Both the position numbers and the translations under genes were made by a program. Positions 28,045 to 36,132 of a stretch of 64,000 nucleotides of DNA are shown in pieces. The notes beneath the pieces were generated by a model. The model did not search any database. It had not been told where the DNA came from and saw nothing but the letters and a program-made list of their open reading frames with translations. This DNA is from Algoriphagus limi. Lineage in GTDB: Bacteria > Bacteroidota > Bacteroidia > Cytophagales > Cyclobacteriaceae. How positions within the stretch are numbered: the first letter of the stretch is position 1; each line of letters starts with the position of its first letter. Location of the stretch: assembly GCF_024919275.1 (NCBI RefSeq), contig NZ_JANWGH010000001.1, positions 1,744,296-1,808,295 of the forward strand. Reading direction: 5' to 3'.

Positions 28045-28416
28045 ATGTTCCAAAGAAACTACGAGACGGTATTCATTTTAACTCCCGTTTTGTCTGATGT
28101 TCAGATGAAGGATACTGTCGACAAGTTCGTGAACTTGTTAAAAGAAGAGGGGGCAGAAATCATCAATGTGGAAAATTGGGGGCTTAAGAAGATGGCTTAC
28201 ACCATCCAAAAGAAGACCACCGGTTTCTATGTATTGGTTGAGTTCAAAGCGGATCCAACTGTTATCAAAAAGTTGGAGGTAGAATTCCGTAGAGATGAAA
28301 AAGTGATGAGATTCTTGACCACAGTATTGGACAAGCACGCTATCGCTTACGCGGAAAGAAGAAGAAAAGGAGAGTTCAACAAAAAAACCGAAGCTAAGGA
28401 GGAAGCTGCCCAATGA
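28045..28416 (+). CDS. rpsF: 30S ribosomal protein S6
   Basis: A 123-residue protein beginning [18 protein letters not shown], the S6 opening; I prefer this ATG to a TTG two codons upstream because family members start here. [15 protein letters not shown] style segment and [18 protein letters not shown] are typical. A charged C-terminal tail ([11 protein letters not shown]). S6 binds S18 in the platform of the small subunit. Overlaps rpsR by 4 nt. Confidence 0.95.
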   Translation: MFQRNYETVFILTPVLSDVQMKDTVDKFVNLLKEEGAEIINVENWGLKKMAYTIQKKTTGFYVLVEFKADPTVIKKLEVEFRRDEKVMRFLTTVLDKHAIAYAERRRKGEFNKKTEAKEEAAQ

Positions 28417-28664
28417 CACTATTCAACGAACCAATCAACAGAGGCGAAGTAAAAAAGAAGTATTGCCGATTCAAGAAGCACGGGATCAAATACATCGATT
28501 ACAAAGATCCTAACTTCCTTTTGAAATTCGTAAACGAGCAGGGAAAAATCCTTCCGAGAAGATTGACTGGAAACTCTGCAAAGTATCAGCGTAAAGTTGC
28601 TCAGGCTGTGAAGAAAGCAAGACATTTGGCTTTGCTACCATTCGTAACTGACGGTTTGAAGTAA
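28413..28664 (+). CDS. rpsR: 30S ribosomal protein S18
   Basis: An 83-residue basic protein. [19 protein letters not shown], then [39 protein letters not shown], is the S18 signature. Partner of S6; translationally coupled to rpsF through a 4-nt overlap. Confidence 0.97.
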   Translation: MTLFNEPINRGEVKKKYCRFKKHGIKYIDYKDPNFLLKFVNEQGKILPRRLTGNSAKYQRKVAQAVKKARHLALLPFVTDGLK

Positions 28665-28700
28665 TTCGCTCTATCCTATCATCCAAAAAGCTATTCAGAA

Positions 28701-29144
28701 ATGGAAATTATACTAAAAACAGACATTAAAGGTCTTGGCTATAAAAATGATTTGGTAGATGTGAAGCCAGGTTATGGTCGCAACTACCTTATCCCACAAG
28801 GTTACGCTGTTTTGGCTACTGCTTCTAATAAGAAGATTTTGGCTGAAAACATTAAGCAAGCAGCTCACAAAGCTGAAAAATTGAAAGCTGACGCTGAAGC
28901 AATTGCTGCTAAACTTGCTGATGTAACATTGGAAATCAAAGCTAAAATCGGTGAAACCGGTAAAATCTTTGGTAAGGTTACTACCCTTCAAATCTCTGAT
29001 GCACTAGCTGCTCAAGGTTTTGATATCGATCGTAAGAAAATTTCTATCAACACTCCTGTTGAAGGAGCTGGAGAATTTTCTGCAGAAGTTGACCTTCACA
29101 GAGAAGTTAAGACTGACGTAAAATTTGTCGTTGTAGCTGAATAA
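28701..29144 (+). CDS. rplI: 50S ribosomal protein L9
   Basis: A 147-residue protein: N-terminal domain MEIILKTDIKGLGYKNDLVDVKPGYGRNYLIPQGYAV (bL9 signature), a long connecting helix (residues 45-75) and a C-terminal domain (FGKVTTLQISDAL). Binds 23S rRNA near the L1 stalk and stabilises the ribosome. Last gene of the operon; terminator follows. Confidence 0.97.
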   Translation: MEIILKTDIKGLGYKNDLVDVKPGYGRNYLIPQGYAVLATASNKKILAENIKQAAHKAEKLKADAEAIAAKLADVTLEIKAKIGETGKIFGKVTTLQISDALAAQGFDIDRKKISINTPVEGAGEFSAEVDLHREVKTDVKFVVVAE

Positions 29145-29168
29145 GCACAACCAAAAATCAAAAAATAG

Positions 29169-29200
29169 AAAAGGGCTGAAAATTCAGCCCTTTTTTTTTA
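29169..29200. terminator. Terminator after rplI, also facing the convergent small gene
   Basis: AAGGGCTGAA and TTCAGCCCTT around two A residues form a strong hairpin (29171-29192) with nine T on the right and A-rich DNA on the left. Confidence 0.85.
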
Positions 29201-29449
29201 GTTCAATACCAAGATCTTTTCAAGATCTTCAACCAATTTCTTGGAAACAGCTCTGCTGTTTTTTTCGCGTGCAGCTTTAAACAATTCCAAGGCCTTCTCG
29301 CTCTTCTCGATCAAACCCACTGGATTCTGATCATTCTTGTAGCTAAACCAGCACCAAGACAATTCAGCAGCTAAAGAGTCTCCGACTTTCAGCTTTTCCA
29401 ATTTGTTGACCGCATCGATGACGGTCTTTTCCATTTTTTCTACGCTCAT
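29198..29449 (-). CDS. Small helical hypothetical protein
   Basis: I take the ATG at 29447-29449 (83 residues, MSVEKMEKTVIDAVNKLEK) rather than a TTG 12 codons upstream, because conserved-looking sequence begins here. The protein is helical and charged with a WCWF patch in the middle (LSWCWFSYKNDQNP) and a Lys-rich helix RAVSKKLVEDLEKI. No domain recognised, no signal peptide. Function unknown. It is found beside the rplI terminator and is probably autonomous. Confidence 0.6.
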   Translation of the reverse strand: MSVEKMEKTVIDAVNKLEKLKVGDSLAAELSWCWFSYKNDQNPVGLIEKSEKALELFKAAREKNSRAVSKKLVEDLEKILVLN

Positions 29450-29668
29450 AGCTAAATGTTTGTGTTTTCTTAAAATTCGAAACAAAACAAGGTAATAATT
29501 TTCAATTTATCAATATAACCTACTGATAGTTAACAGTATTGCAATTTTTCAATCGATTGCGGACAAAATTTAAAGGGATTTTTAGGTCAATTTTTTTTTC
29601 AAAAAATTATTTCAAAAACACTTAAAACCATATTCAGCGGAAATTTTTAAAATTCTTTTGGGAGGTAC

Positions 29669-29699
29669 TTGGAAAAAAAAACTCATAATTCTACCTTTG
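29669..29699 (+). promoter_or_regulatory. Promoter of tRNA-Gln
   Basis: TTG at 29669-29671 and TACCTTTG at 29692-29699 are spaced by 20 nt, a full Bacteroidota match, about 40 nt before the tRNA. Confidence 0.65.
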
Positions 29700-29738
29700 T
29701 GACACTTTAAAGAAAACCACAAGGGATTCTTTTCAAAC

Positions 29739-29811
29739 TGGTCTATGGTGTAACTGGCAACACGTCTGATTTTGGTTCAGAAGAGTCTAGGTTCGAGCCC
29801 TAGTAGACCAA
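29739..29811 (+). tRNA. tRNA-Gln (anticodon TTG)
   Basis: The acceptor stem TGGTCTA/TAGACCA (29739-29745 and 29804-29810) is perfect. The anticodon arm has stem TCTGA/TCAGA and loop TTTTGGT, giving anticodon TTG for CAA codons. The T arm has TTCGAGC in a CTAGG/CCTAG stem. The discriminator is A29811 and the next bases are CAAA, so the 3' CCA is not encoded and must be added by the CCA enzyme. Flanked by a promoter and terminator; monocistronic. Confidence 0.95.
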
Positions 29812-29812
29812 C

Positions 29813-29842
29813 AAAAACCTCCTAAATCGGGAGGTTTTTTTT
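29813..29842. terminator. Terminator after tRNA-Gln
   Basis: AACCTCC and GGAGGTT hairpin with loop TAAATCG, followed by a T-run. It also faces the convergent EcsC gene. Confidence 0.8.
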
Positions 29843-30557
29843 ATGTCCATAGTCTAAGCCTAAAGGCATTCATTGCATTTTTTCCAAGCTGTTCCGTGAG
29901 CTTGTAATTCGCCAAAGCACCTACAGGAGCGCCCACAATAGGGATCAACTGAGCCAATTTTGCCAAGTCCATATAATCCCGATAATCCAGCTGAAAAGTC
30001 TTCCAGTCAAATTCATCAAAAGTTTTTGGAAGCTGATCCTTATATAAATCCCAGTTTTCTATCTGTTCAATTAACTCATTCCTCCGCTTCTGAGAGGAAA
30101 AACTCAATTGAAACACATAAAGCAAGAACAACCGTTCTTGATAATTCTTGGTATCATACCCATACAAGGCTGCGATATCAAATAGCATTTTCATTTTGAT
30201 AGCCAAAAATGCCGGGAAGTCAGCAAAGCCCATCAAAATACCTCCTGCACCAGTAATAGCACCTTCTGCCGAAGCTGAATTTCTATACCATTTTATTCGA
30301 CTCCTAACCTTCATTTCCCGCTCTTTCATGGTGAGCTTAGCTGAAGCTTTTGGAACAATCCAAGACGAACCTGTAATAACAGCTTTTACCATATTCTCTA
30401 TAGCAGCTGTTACAATCTTATGCACTTTTTCAGGAATAATCTGATTGATTTTCTTTTGAACCCCATGAGCAAGCCTACTCCCAATTGAAGGAGGTTTTTT
30501 CATTTGATATAGCCAAGAGGTGAGTTCAGCTTGAATATAGTGTTGGTAGGTATCCAT
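29841..30557 (-). CDS. EcsC family protein
   Basis: A 238-residue protein (ATG at 30557, MDTYQHYIQAEL, preferred over a TTG five codons upstream). The middle holds Gly/Ala-rich segments typical of EcsC family proteins: SAEGAITGAGGILMGFADFPAFLAIKMKMLFDIAALYGYD and a second hydrophobic LIPIVGAPVGALANYKLTEQLG near the C-terminus. EcsC in Bacillus is linked to an ABC exporter and secretion; the family's biochemical role is unclear. Membrane association likely through the hydrophobic segments. Substrate or partner not identifiable. Confidence 0.75.
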   Translation of the reverse strand: MDTYQHYIQAELTSWLYQMKKPPSIGSRLAHGVQKKINQIIPEKVHKIVTAAIENMVKAVITGSSWIVPKASAKLTMKEREMKVRSRIKWYRNSASAEGAITGAGGILMGFADFPAFLAIKMKMLFDIAALYGYDTKNYQERLFLLYVFQLSFSSQKRRNELIEQIENWDLYKDQLPKTFDEFDWKTFQLDYRDYMDLAKLAQLIPIVGAPVGALANYKLTEQLGKNAMNAFRLRLWT

Positions 30558-30641
30558 AATTGGCAAAGTCAAATCGCCTACTATTAAGACGGAACATTCA
30601 AATAACAGTTTTCGGAAAGAAAAGAATCACCTGAAATAAAA

Positions 30642-30670
30642 AAATCCGCACCTTCAAAAGGTGCGGATTT
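30642..30670 (-). terminator. Strong terminator after the M14 peptidase
   Basis: AAATCCGCACCTT (30642-30654) and AAGGTGCGGATTT (30658-30670) form a perfect 13-bp stem with loop CAA. Seven A on the left give the T-run for the minus-strand gene. Confidence 0.85.
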
Positions 30671-30696
30671 GGAAGAAATTAATTCAGAGTAAGTTA

Positions 30697-33408
30697 TTAC
30701 TTATACAAGCCATTGAATAACATTTTAAAGGTACCATGAGATTGAGATCGGAATGTGATTTCCGGACCAAAAGCGAATAGTTTTCCTTTTCCTACAGGTG
30801 CTTCAAAGGCAGTTACTCCATTTTTCAAATAGGCCTGACCCCACGCCCAACCACTTCGAAGTGGCTCTTCTTCACCAAACCAAGCCAAGGCTTGAACTCC
30901 TTCATTGGCAGCTTCTGGGCTCAAATGGAATACAGGAGATCGATTAAACATGATGTAAGACTTCTCTCCCATTCCATAATTGATTGGTTTGGAATTGTCC
31001 ACGTGCATCTCAAGTACTGAACCAGGGATGTAATATTTTTCACTGCTCAAAGGACGTTCCTGACCATCAGGACCTAATTCTACCAAAGCATCTTTTACAG
31101 GTAAACCTAAATGGAAGGCAAGTTCAGTCGCAGATCCTACAGTGATCACATTTCCACCATTTTCCAAAAACTCTTCAATGGCAGGAACAGATTTCTCAGC
31201 AGTAAAATTACCCAGCATATGATGATACTTTTCATCAATTTCAGAAGGATCCGGCTGAGCTCTACCTCCCCCACGGCTTCCCACGGAAGGAATACCCGGG
31301 CCTATGAATAAAAGCACATCATACTTTTCATTTAAATTACCCGCATCGATTTCTTGAGGGAAGACCAGGCTGTATTCGTAGTGGAATTGCTCCATCATCC
31401 AGCGAACCCATCCCGAAGGCATGGAACCTCCATAGTAATCGAACAATCCGATCCGAGCAGGTTTTACTTCTGTTACATTTCTTGGTCGAGATGCAGGTTG
31501 GCCATAAACCCCATATTCTTGAGCTGCTTTTTGTAAAATTGATTTACCAGCGGAACCTACATAGAAAGATCCAGGAGAAACACCATTTACAGCTTCTGTT
31601 GTGCGGTATACTTTCACTTTGGCCTTCAATAGGTCATTGACAGCCATGAAGGAATTATTACCTCGAACATCGATCAGATAGCCAGATCCATTTGCCAATG
31701 CTTTAGCAGGAGGAGTTTGAATTTCTCCGTAAGGAACAGCTTCAAATGGTCCATCAAAATCTTCCATAATCCGATCAATTTCAGATCCCATTTGATAAGC
31801 CAAAGTCCATCCTGCTGCATCATAAGGTCGAATTGGAGGTCCTCCTGGATACAAGAAGTCATTCGGGTGATCCTGTGGCTCAAACATATCGATCACATGA
31901 GGTCGAAAAGCTTGAGCAGTTTTTACAATGTATGATCCAGCGGGATAGGTTTTTCCATTCACTGTAAAATCCTCACTTGCCTTATGCACCAAAATACCCG
32001 ACTTAATCAAAGCGTTCAAAAACTTGATCGCTGTAGGAAAATCAGGCTGATCAGCAGATAAAATATATCCATAAGGATCTTTTCTGGCTTGGTCTGTATA
32101 AACCTTATCATAAAACTCCTTTGGAAGCCCCGCTCTCCATCCGCTTGGACGCTGAGCTTTTCCTTCTTTACGAGCTTGTTCGAAGGCATCTTCTACCGCT
32201 TGGGCATACTTAGGATACATAGTCCAAGTATCTTTTTGACCCTTCTCGATGGATCTTCTACCCATGATATAAATATTTCGAAGCAATTCGTCTCCATGAC
32301 GCACAGCATGATTGAGAATGGCATAATTCAAAGAAACAGAATACTCAATGGATGTTTTGAAATGCCAATCTCGAGGAGTTACAGGATAAGGAGTTCCGTT
32401 ATTTGGAATCAAACGATCAGGAACCAACGGAACTTCTGAAGGAGTAGGATTCCCGATGATCTCTGTCAAAATCCCAATCTGATTATGATAATAAGGAGTA
32501 GTTCTAAGTCCACCGTTCCACCAAGTTGAGAATACAGAACCATCCAATCGGGTATAACCTGGCTTATCTTCCTGATGCAAGCGGTTAATCATTGCAGCAC
32601 CCACTGCATCCAAGCTTGTGATAATCAATGGATCAAATACGTGATTGAAAGGATCTCGATAAGGAGGTCCCGCCAAAACAGATCCTGCTGGACCTGACTG
32701 ATGATGATTATAAATGATTTGAGGGATCCATTCCACATATTGTTGCAGAGACATATTGGTAGCCTCTGACATGTTGTTCATGTAAAAATCCCGGTTATTA
32801 TCATGACCCACATATTTCTGATACAGGATAGGAATATTCTGATCACGTTTTGTTGGATCTTCTTTACGCATGTACCAATCGGACATGATCTCCATACCAT
32901 CTGGATTGGCATGAACCAATAAAATGATTACTTCATCCAAGATTTTCAGGGTTTCTTCATCATTTCGGGAAGCCAACTCATACAAGGTTTGAATCAATTG
33001 ATGTGGTCCGACCACTTCATTTGCATGCAAACCTCCGTCAATCCAGATTACTGGCTTACCTTCTGCAATCAAAGCCTCAGCTTCTTCCCGAGACATTTCG
33101 GCACGGGCAAGTTTTTGAGAAATTTCCTTATATCGCTCAAGGTTGGCGAAATTTTTTGGAGCAGTCACGATCAGCATTGGCTGTTCGCGGCCATATTCTG
33201 TCTTCCCGATGCTCGTCATCATAACACGATCAGAAGCTTCGGCCACTTTTTTGAAATAAGCTTCTGTCTGAGTGAAATTAGCCAGCATGTAATCATCTCC
33301 TATGTCAAATCCAAAATGGGATTTGGGTGTAGGAACTTGCTGAGCCTGAATTTGAAATCCTGCAAGCAACAGGAAAATCCAGAGTAGGGATCGTAAATCT
33401 TTTCTCAT
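30697..33408 (-). CDS. Secreted M14 family zinc carboxypeptidase-like protein
   Basis: A 903-residue secreted protein; I choose ATG 33408 (MRKDLRSLLWIFLLLAGFQIQAQ), which gives a normal signal peptide, over an upstream frame extension. The M14 domain occupies about residues 40-400: zinc ligands H128 and E131 in GGLHANE, then NHHQSGP near residue 235 for the third ligand, and ILTEIIGNPTPS containing a conserved acidic residue of the family. The remaining 500 residues are an extra domain with a ThuA/GATase-like fold hint (YDVLLFIGPGIPS, GGNVITVGSA). Likely periplasmic or extracellular peptidase with an unusual C-terminal extension. No neighbour suggests a substrate. Confidence 0.82.
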   Translation of the reverse strand: MRKDLRSLLWIFLLLAGFQIQAQQVPTPKSHFGFDIGDDYMLANFTQTEAYFKKVAEASDRVMMTSIGKTEYGREQPMLIVTAPKNFANLERYKEISQKLARAEMSREEAEALIAEGKPVIWIDGGLHANEVVGPHQLIQTLYELASRNDEETLKILDEVIILLVHANPDGMEIMSDWYMRKEDPTKRDQNIPILYQKYVGHDNNRDFYMNNMSEATNMSLQQYVEWIPQIIYNHHQSGPAGSVLAGPPYRDPFNHVFDPLIITSLDAVGAAMINRLHQEDKPGYTRLDGSVFSTWWNGGLRTTPYYHNQIGILTEIIGNPTPSEVPLVPDRLIPNNGTPYPVTPRDWHFKTSIEYSVSLNYAILNHAVRHGDELLRNIYIMGRRSIEKGQKDTWTMYPKYAQAVEDAFEQARKEGKAQRPSGWRAGLPKEFYDKVYTDQARKDPYGYILSADQPDFPTAIKFLNALIKSGILVHKASEDFTVNGKTYPAGSYIVKTAQAFRPHVIDMFEPQDHPNDFLYPGGPPIRPYDAAGWTLAYQMGSEIDRIMEDFDGPFEAVPYGEIQTPPAKALANGSGYLIDVRGNNSFMAVNDLLKAKVKVYRTTEAVNGVSPGSFYVGSAGKSILQKAAQEYGVYGQPASRPRNVTEVKPARIGLFDYYGGSMPSGWVRWMMEQFHYEYSLVFPQEIDAGNLNEKYDVLLFIGPGIPSVGSRGGGRAQPDPSEIDEKYHHMLGNFTAEKSVPAIEEFLENGGNVITVGSATELAFHLGLPVKDALVELGPDGQERPLSSEKYYIPGSVLEMHVDNSKPINYGMGEKSYIMFNRSPVFHLSPEAANEGVQALAWFGEEEPLRSGWAWGQAYLKNGVTAFEAPVGKGKLFAFGPEITFRSQSHGTFKMLFNGLYK

Positions 33409-33591
33409 AAGTTTTCGGTAATAGTCGATGTATAAAAATAAGGCAAAAAATAGAGGCACTCATGATATTGTGGCTCTTTCATAGATATTTTACAGGATCG
33501 GAAAATTTCAGAAATGAACTTCTCTTTAAGATCAAAAAAGAACATTTTTTCGATTACTATCCCAACATCTTCCCTTGCCATCAAAAATTCT

Positions 33592-33599
33592 TACTTTTG
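33592..33599 (+). promoter_or_regulatory. TAnnTTTG -7 element upstream of prs
   Basis: TACTTTTG lies 43 nt before the prs ATG; no well-spaced TTG is evident. Confidence 0.4.
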
Positions 33600-33642
33600 T
33601 CTTGATTTCCAGAAAAAAATTCCGCCATAACCAAAAAATTCT

Positions 33643-34569
33643 ATGTCCGAGGTAAAAATATTTTCAGGATCCAACAGTACTGAGCTCGCAAAAAAAATCT
33701 CCAAAAACTTTGGTAAAAATTTAGGGCAGGTCACATTATCCAGATTTAGTGATGGAGAAATGTCCACCAGCTTTGACGAATCAATAAGAGGGTGTAATGT
33801 ATTCATCATTCAGAGTACCAACCCTCCTACTGACAACATCCTGGAGCTTTGCTTGATGATTGACGCAGCCAAGCGGGCCAGTGCATATAAAGTGTGTGCC
33901 GTAATCCCCTATTTCGGATATGCGAGACAGGACCGAAAGGACAGGCCTCGGGTTTCAATCGCTGCTAAGTTGATTGCCAATATGCTAACATCCGCTGGTG
34001 CTGACCGAATTATGACCTGTGATTTGCATGCGGGTCAGATTCAGGGATTTTTTGATATCCCATTGGATCATTTAAATGGATCTGCTATCTTTGTGCCCTA
34101 TTTGCAAATGCTAGACCTGCCGGATTTGATTTTCGCATCTCCGGATGTCGGTGGAGTAGCTCGAGCAAGGGCTTACGCCAAGCATTTTGAAGTAGATATG
34201 GTAGTCTGTGATAAGCACAGAAAAAGAGCCAATGAGATTGCCTCTATGCAGGTAATCGGGGACGTAGAAGGTAGAGATGTGGTGCTTGTGGATGACTTGG
34301 TAGATACCGCTGGTACGCTATGCAAGGCAGCACAAATTATCATGGACAAAGGAGCAAAATCCGTCAGAGCAATTGCTACTCATGGGGTTTTATCTGGAAA
34401 AGCCTACGAAAACATTGAAAATTCAGTTTTGAAGGAGTTGGTTATTACGGACACCATTCCATTGAAGCAAAAATCTTCCAAAATCCGAGTATTAAGTGTA
34501 GCGGATTTGTTTTCGAAAGCCATCCATGCTGTCACTGGAAATACCTCCATCAGTTCTTTATTTATTTAG
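33643..34569 (+). CDS. prs: Ribose-phosphate pyrophosphokinase
   Basis: A 308-residue enzyme making PRPP from ribose-5-phosphate and ATP for nucleotide, His and Trp synthesis. KIFSGSNSTELAKKIS opening, FSDGEMS, IIQSTNPPTDNILEL, and the flexible-loop YFGYARQDRKDRPRVSIAAKLIANML are present. The PRPP loop is VVLVDDLVDTAGTL. Length typical. First of the prs-rplY pair. Confidence 0.96.
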   Translation: MSEVKIFSGSNSTELAKKISKNFGKNLGQVTLSRFSDGEMSTSFDESIRGCNVFIIQSTNPPTDNILELCLMIDAAKRASAYKVCAVIPYFGYARQDRKDRPRVSIAAKLIANMLTSAGADRIMTCDLHAGQIQGFFDIPLDHLNGSAIFVPYLQMLDLPDLIFASPDVGGVARARAYAKHFEVDMVVCDKHRKRANEIASMQVIGDVEGRDVVLVDDLVDTAGTLCKAAQIIMDKGAKSVRAIATHGVLSGKAYENIENSVLKELVITDTIPLKQKSSKIRVLSVADLFSKAIHAVTGNTSISSLFI

Positions 34570-34593
34570 AACCAATTTTAAAAACACATACAT

Positions 34594-35175
34594 ATGAAAA
34601 CACTTGAGATTATAGGGTTTAAAAGAGCAAATCTCGACAGTGCTAGTTTGAAGGAAATCCGTGAATCAGGAAGCGTACCTTGTGTAGTGTACGGCCCTGG
34701 TATTCCAGAGCAAATTCACTTCCACAGTCCTGCAATCTTGTTCAGAGACTTGATCTACACTCCTGATGTTCACTTAGTAGAGCTTAACATCGAAGGAACT
34801 ATTGTAAAGGCAGTTTTGAAAGATGCTCAATTCCATCCAGTAAGTGAGGTTTTGATGCATGCTGACTTTATGGCTTATACTGAAGATCGACCAATCAAAT
34901 TCGAAATTCCAGTAAAAGTAGTCGGAAACTCTCCAGGTATCGCCAAGGGTGGTAAGTTGGAAATGAAGACTAGATCTTTGAAAGTAAAAGGTCTTGCTAA
35001 AAACTTTCCTGACTTCATCGAGGTAGACATTTCTAAATTGGATCTTGGTAAGTCTTTCAAAGTTGGTGAATTGAACGTAGAAGATTTCGAAATTTTGACA
35101 AGTCCGAACGTATCAATTGTAACCATCGGTATCCCAAGAGCTTTGAGAGGAAAGAAAGCAACAGAAGAAGCTTAA
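34594..35175 (+). CDS. rplY: 50S ribosomal protein L25 (CTC form)
   Basis: A 193-residue bL25 of the long CTC type: the N-terminal 5S rRNA-binding domain (KTLEIIGFKRANLDSASLKEIRESGSVPCVVYGPG) is followed by a C-terminal TL5/CTC beta domain (RPIKFEIPVKVVGNSPGIAKGG ... VDISKLDLGKSFKVGEL). It binds 5S rRNA. 24 nt downstream of prs, a typical pairing in Bacteroidota. A terminator follows. Confidence 0.95.
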   Translation: MKTLEIIGFKRANLDSASLKEIRESGSVPCVVYGPGIPEQIHFHSPAILFRDLIYTPDVHLVELNIEGTIVKAVLKDAQFHPVSEVLMHADFMAYTEDRPIKFEIPVKVVGNSPGIAKGGKLEMKTRSLKVKGLAKNFPDFIEVDISKLDLGKSFKVGELNVEDFEILTSPNVSIVTIGIPRALRGKKATEEA

Positions 35176-35193
35176 TTTTCTTGAACTCATTTA

Positions 35194-35224
35194 AAATCCT
35201 GCCTCCAAAGGGCAGGATTTTTTT
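35194..35224 (+). terminator. Rho-independent terminator after rplY
   Basis: AAATCCTGCC (35194-35203) and GGCAGGATTT (35211-35220) with a 7-nt loop and T-run. Confidence 0.85.
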
Positions 35225-35324
35225 ATTTTGAAAAATCAATTTTGAGCATTTCGAGGTAATAAAACATTGAAATGACATTAGAGATTGTAAAAGCCAAAAG
35301 GCTTTATAAACAGAAGAAAATCAA

Positions 35325-35885
35325 ATGAAATACTTAATTGTAGGACTTGGAAATATTGGACCGGCTTATGAGCTCACAAGGCATAATATAGGCTTTCTGA
35401 CCTTAGATAGGCTAGCAGATAAGTTCGATGCAGCATGGAAAAGTGATCGTTTGGCTTTTAAAAGTGAAATCAAATATAAAGGTCGCAGCATCCATCTGAT
35501 CAAACCAACCACCTACATGAATCTCAGTGGAAAGGCGGTAAACTATTGGATGAAGGAACTGAAAATCCCAAAGGAAAACCTACTGGTGGTAGTTGATGAG
35601 GTGGCATTACCCTTTTCTAAGTTGAGAATGCGGGCAAAGGGAAGTTCCGCTGGACATAATGGCCTGAAAAATATCGAAGACCTAACCGGTGGTCAAAATT
35701 ACCCAAGATTAAGAATGGGAATCGGAAATGATTTTCCCAAGGGAAAACAGGTCGAGTATGTGCTGGGGAGGTTTAGTGATCAAGAGTTTGAAGAACTGCC
35801 AATCATGATGGACAAAGCCATCGACATGATTTTAGGCTTTTGTTCGATTGGTATCTCTCAAACCATGACACAATTCAACGATTGA
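35325..35885 (+). CDS. pth: Peptidyl-tRNA hydrolase
   Basis: A 186-residue enzyme that releases peptides from peptidyl-t[27 protein letters not shown] has the conserved Asn and catalytic His20. [43 protein letters not shown] and [21 protein letters not shown] are family motifs. Length typical. Separate from rplY by the terminator and about 100 nt. Confidence 0.95.
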   Translation: MKYLIVGLGNIGPAYELTRHNIGFLTLDRLADKFDAAWKSDRLAFKSEIKYKGRSIHLIKPTTYMNLSGKAVNYWMKELKIPKENLLVVVDEVALPFSKLRMRAKGSSAGHNGLKNIEDLTGGQNYPRLRMGIGNDFPKGKQVEYVLGRFSDQEFEELPIMMDKAIDMILGFCSIGISQTMTQFND

Positions 35886-35891
35886 TCAAGA

Positions 35892-35922
35892 TTTGGATTT
35901 GATTAAGTAACCCTGTACTTTG
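35892..35922 (+). promoter_or_regulatory. Promoter ahead of the SAM riboswitch
   Basis: TTTG (35892-35895) and TACTTTG (35916-35922), spaced by 20 nt, resemble the Bacteroidota consensus with one base missing in the -7 spacer. It would start transcription just before the riboswitch P1. Confidence 0.45.
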
Positions 35923-35939
35923 CAGCACTTCAGGTAAAG

Positions 35940-36040
35940 ATTTATAAAGAAGAGGTGAGAGACTAGGCTCGAAGACCCTCTGGCAACCATTCGATGAAAT
36001 GAAAAGGTGCCAAATCCTACCCTCTCAGGGAACTATAAAT
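35940..36040 (+). promoter_or_regulatory. SAM riboswitch (S-box type)
   Basis: Four stems appear in S-box order. P1 ATTTATA (35940-35946) with TATAAAT (36034-36040). P2 AGAGG (35951-35955) with CCTCT (35977-35981). P3 uses the conserved GGCAACC (35982-35988) with AAGGTGCCAA (36004-36013). P4 CCCT/AGGG (36020-36030) with a 3-nt loop. The GGCAACC ... AAGGTGCCAAATCC signature is that of SAM-I aptamers. It precedes metZ by 92 nt. Binding of S-adenosylmethionine should lower expression. The 3' region (36041-36130) has only a weak hairpin AATAG/CTATT before CTTTTTGG, so whether control is transcriptional or translational is unclear. Confidence 0.88.
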
Positions 36041-36132
36041 TGTAAAATAGCTAGACTATTACTTTTTGGTTCTTTTGCACTCGGGTTGGATTTTTATAAT
36101 TAAGACCTGTTTTTCATTCAAAACCAATCAGT

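Noticed and set aside
32989..33387. Long plus-strand frames opposite the M14 peptidase gene
   Set aside because: They are antisense shadows of a well-supported gene, with no start signal or domain.
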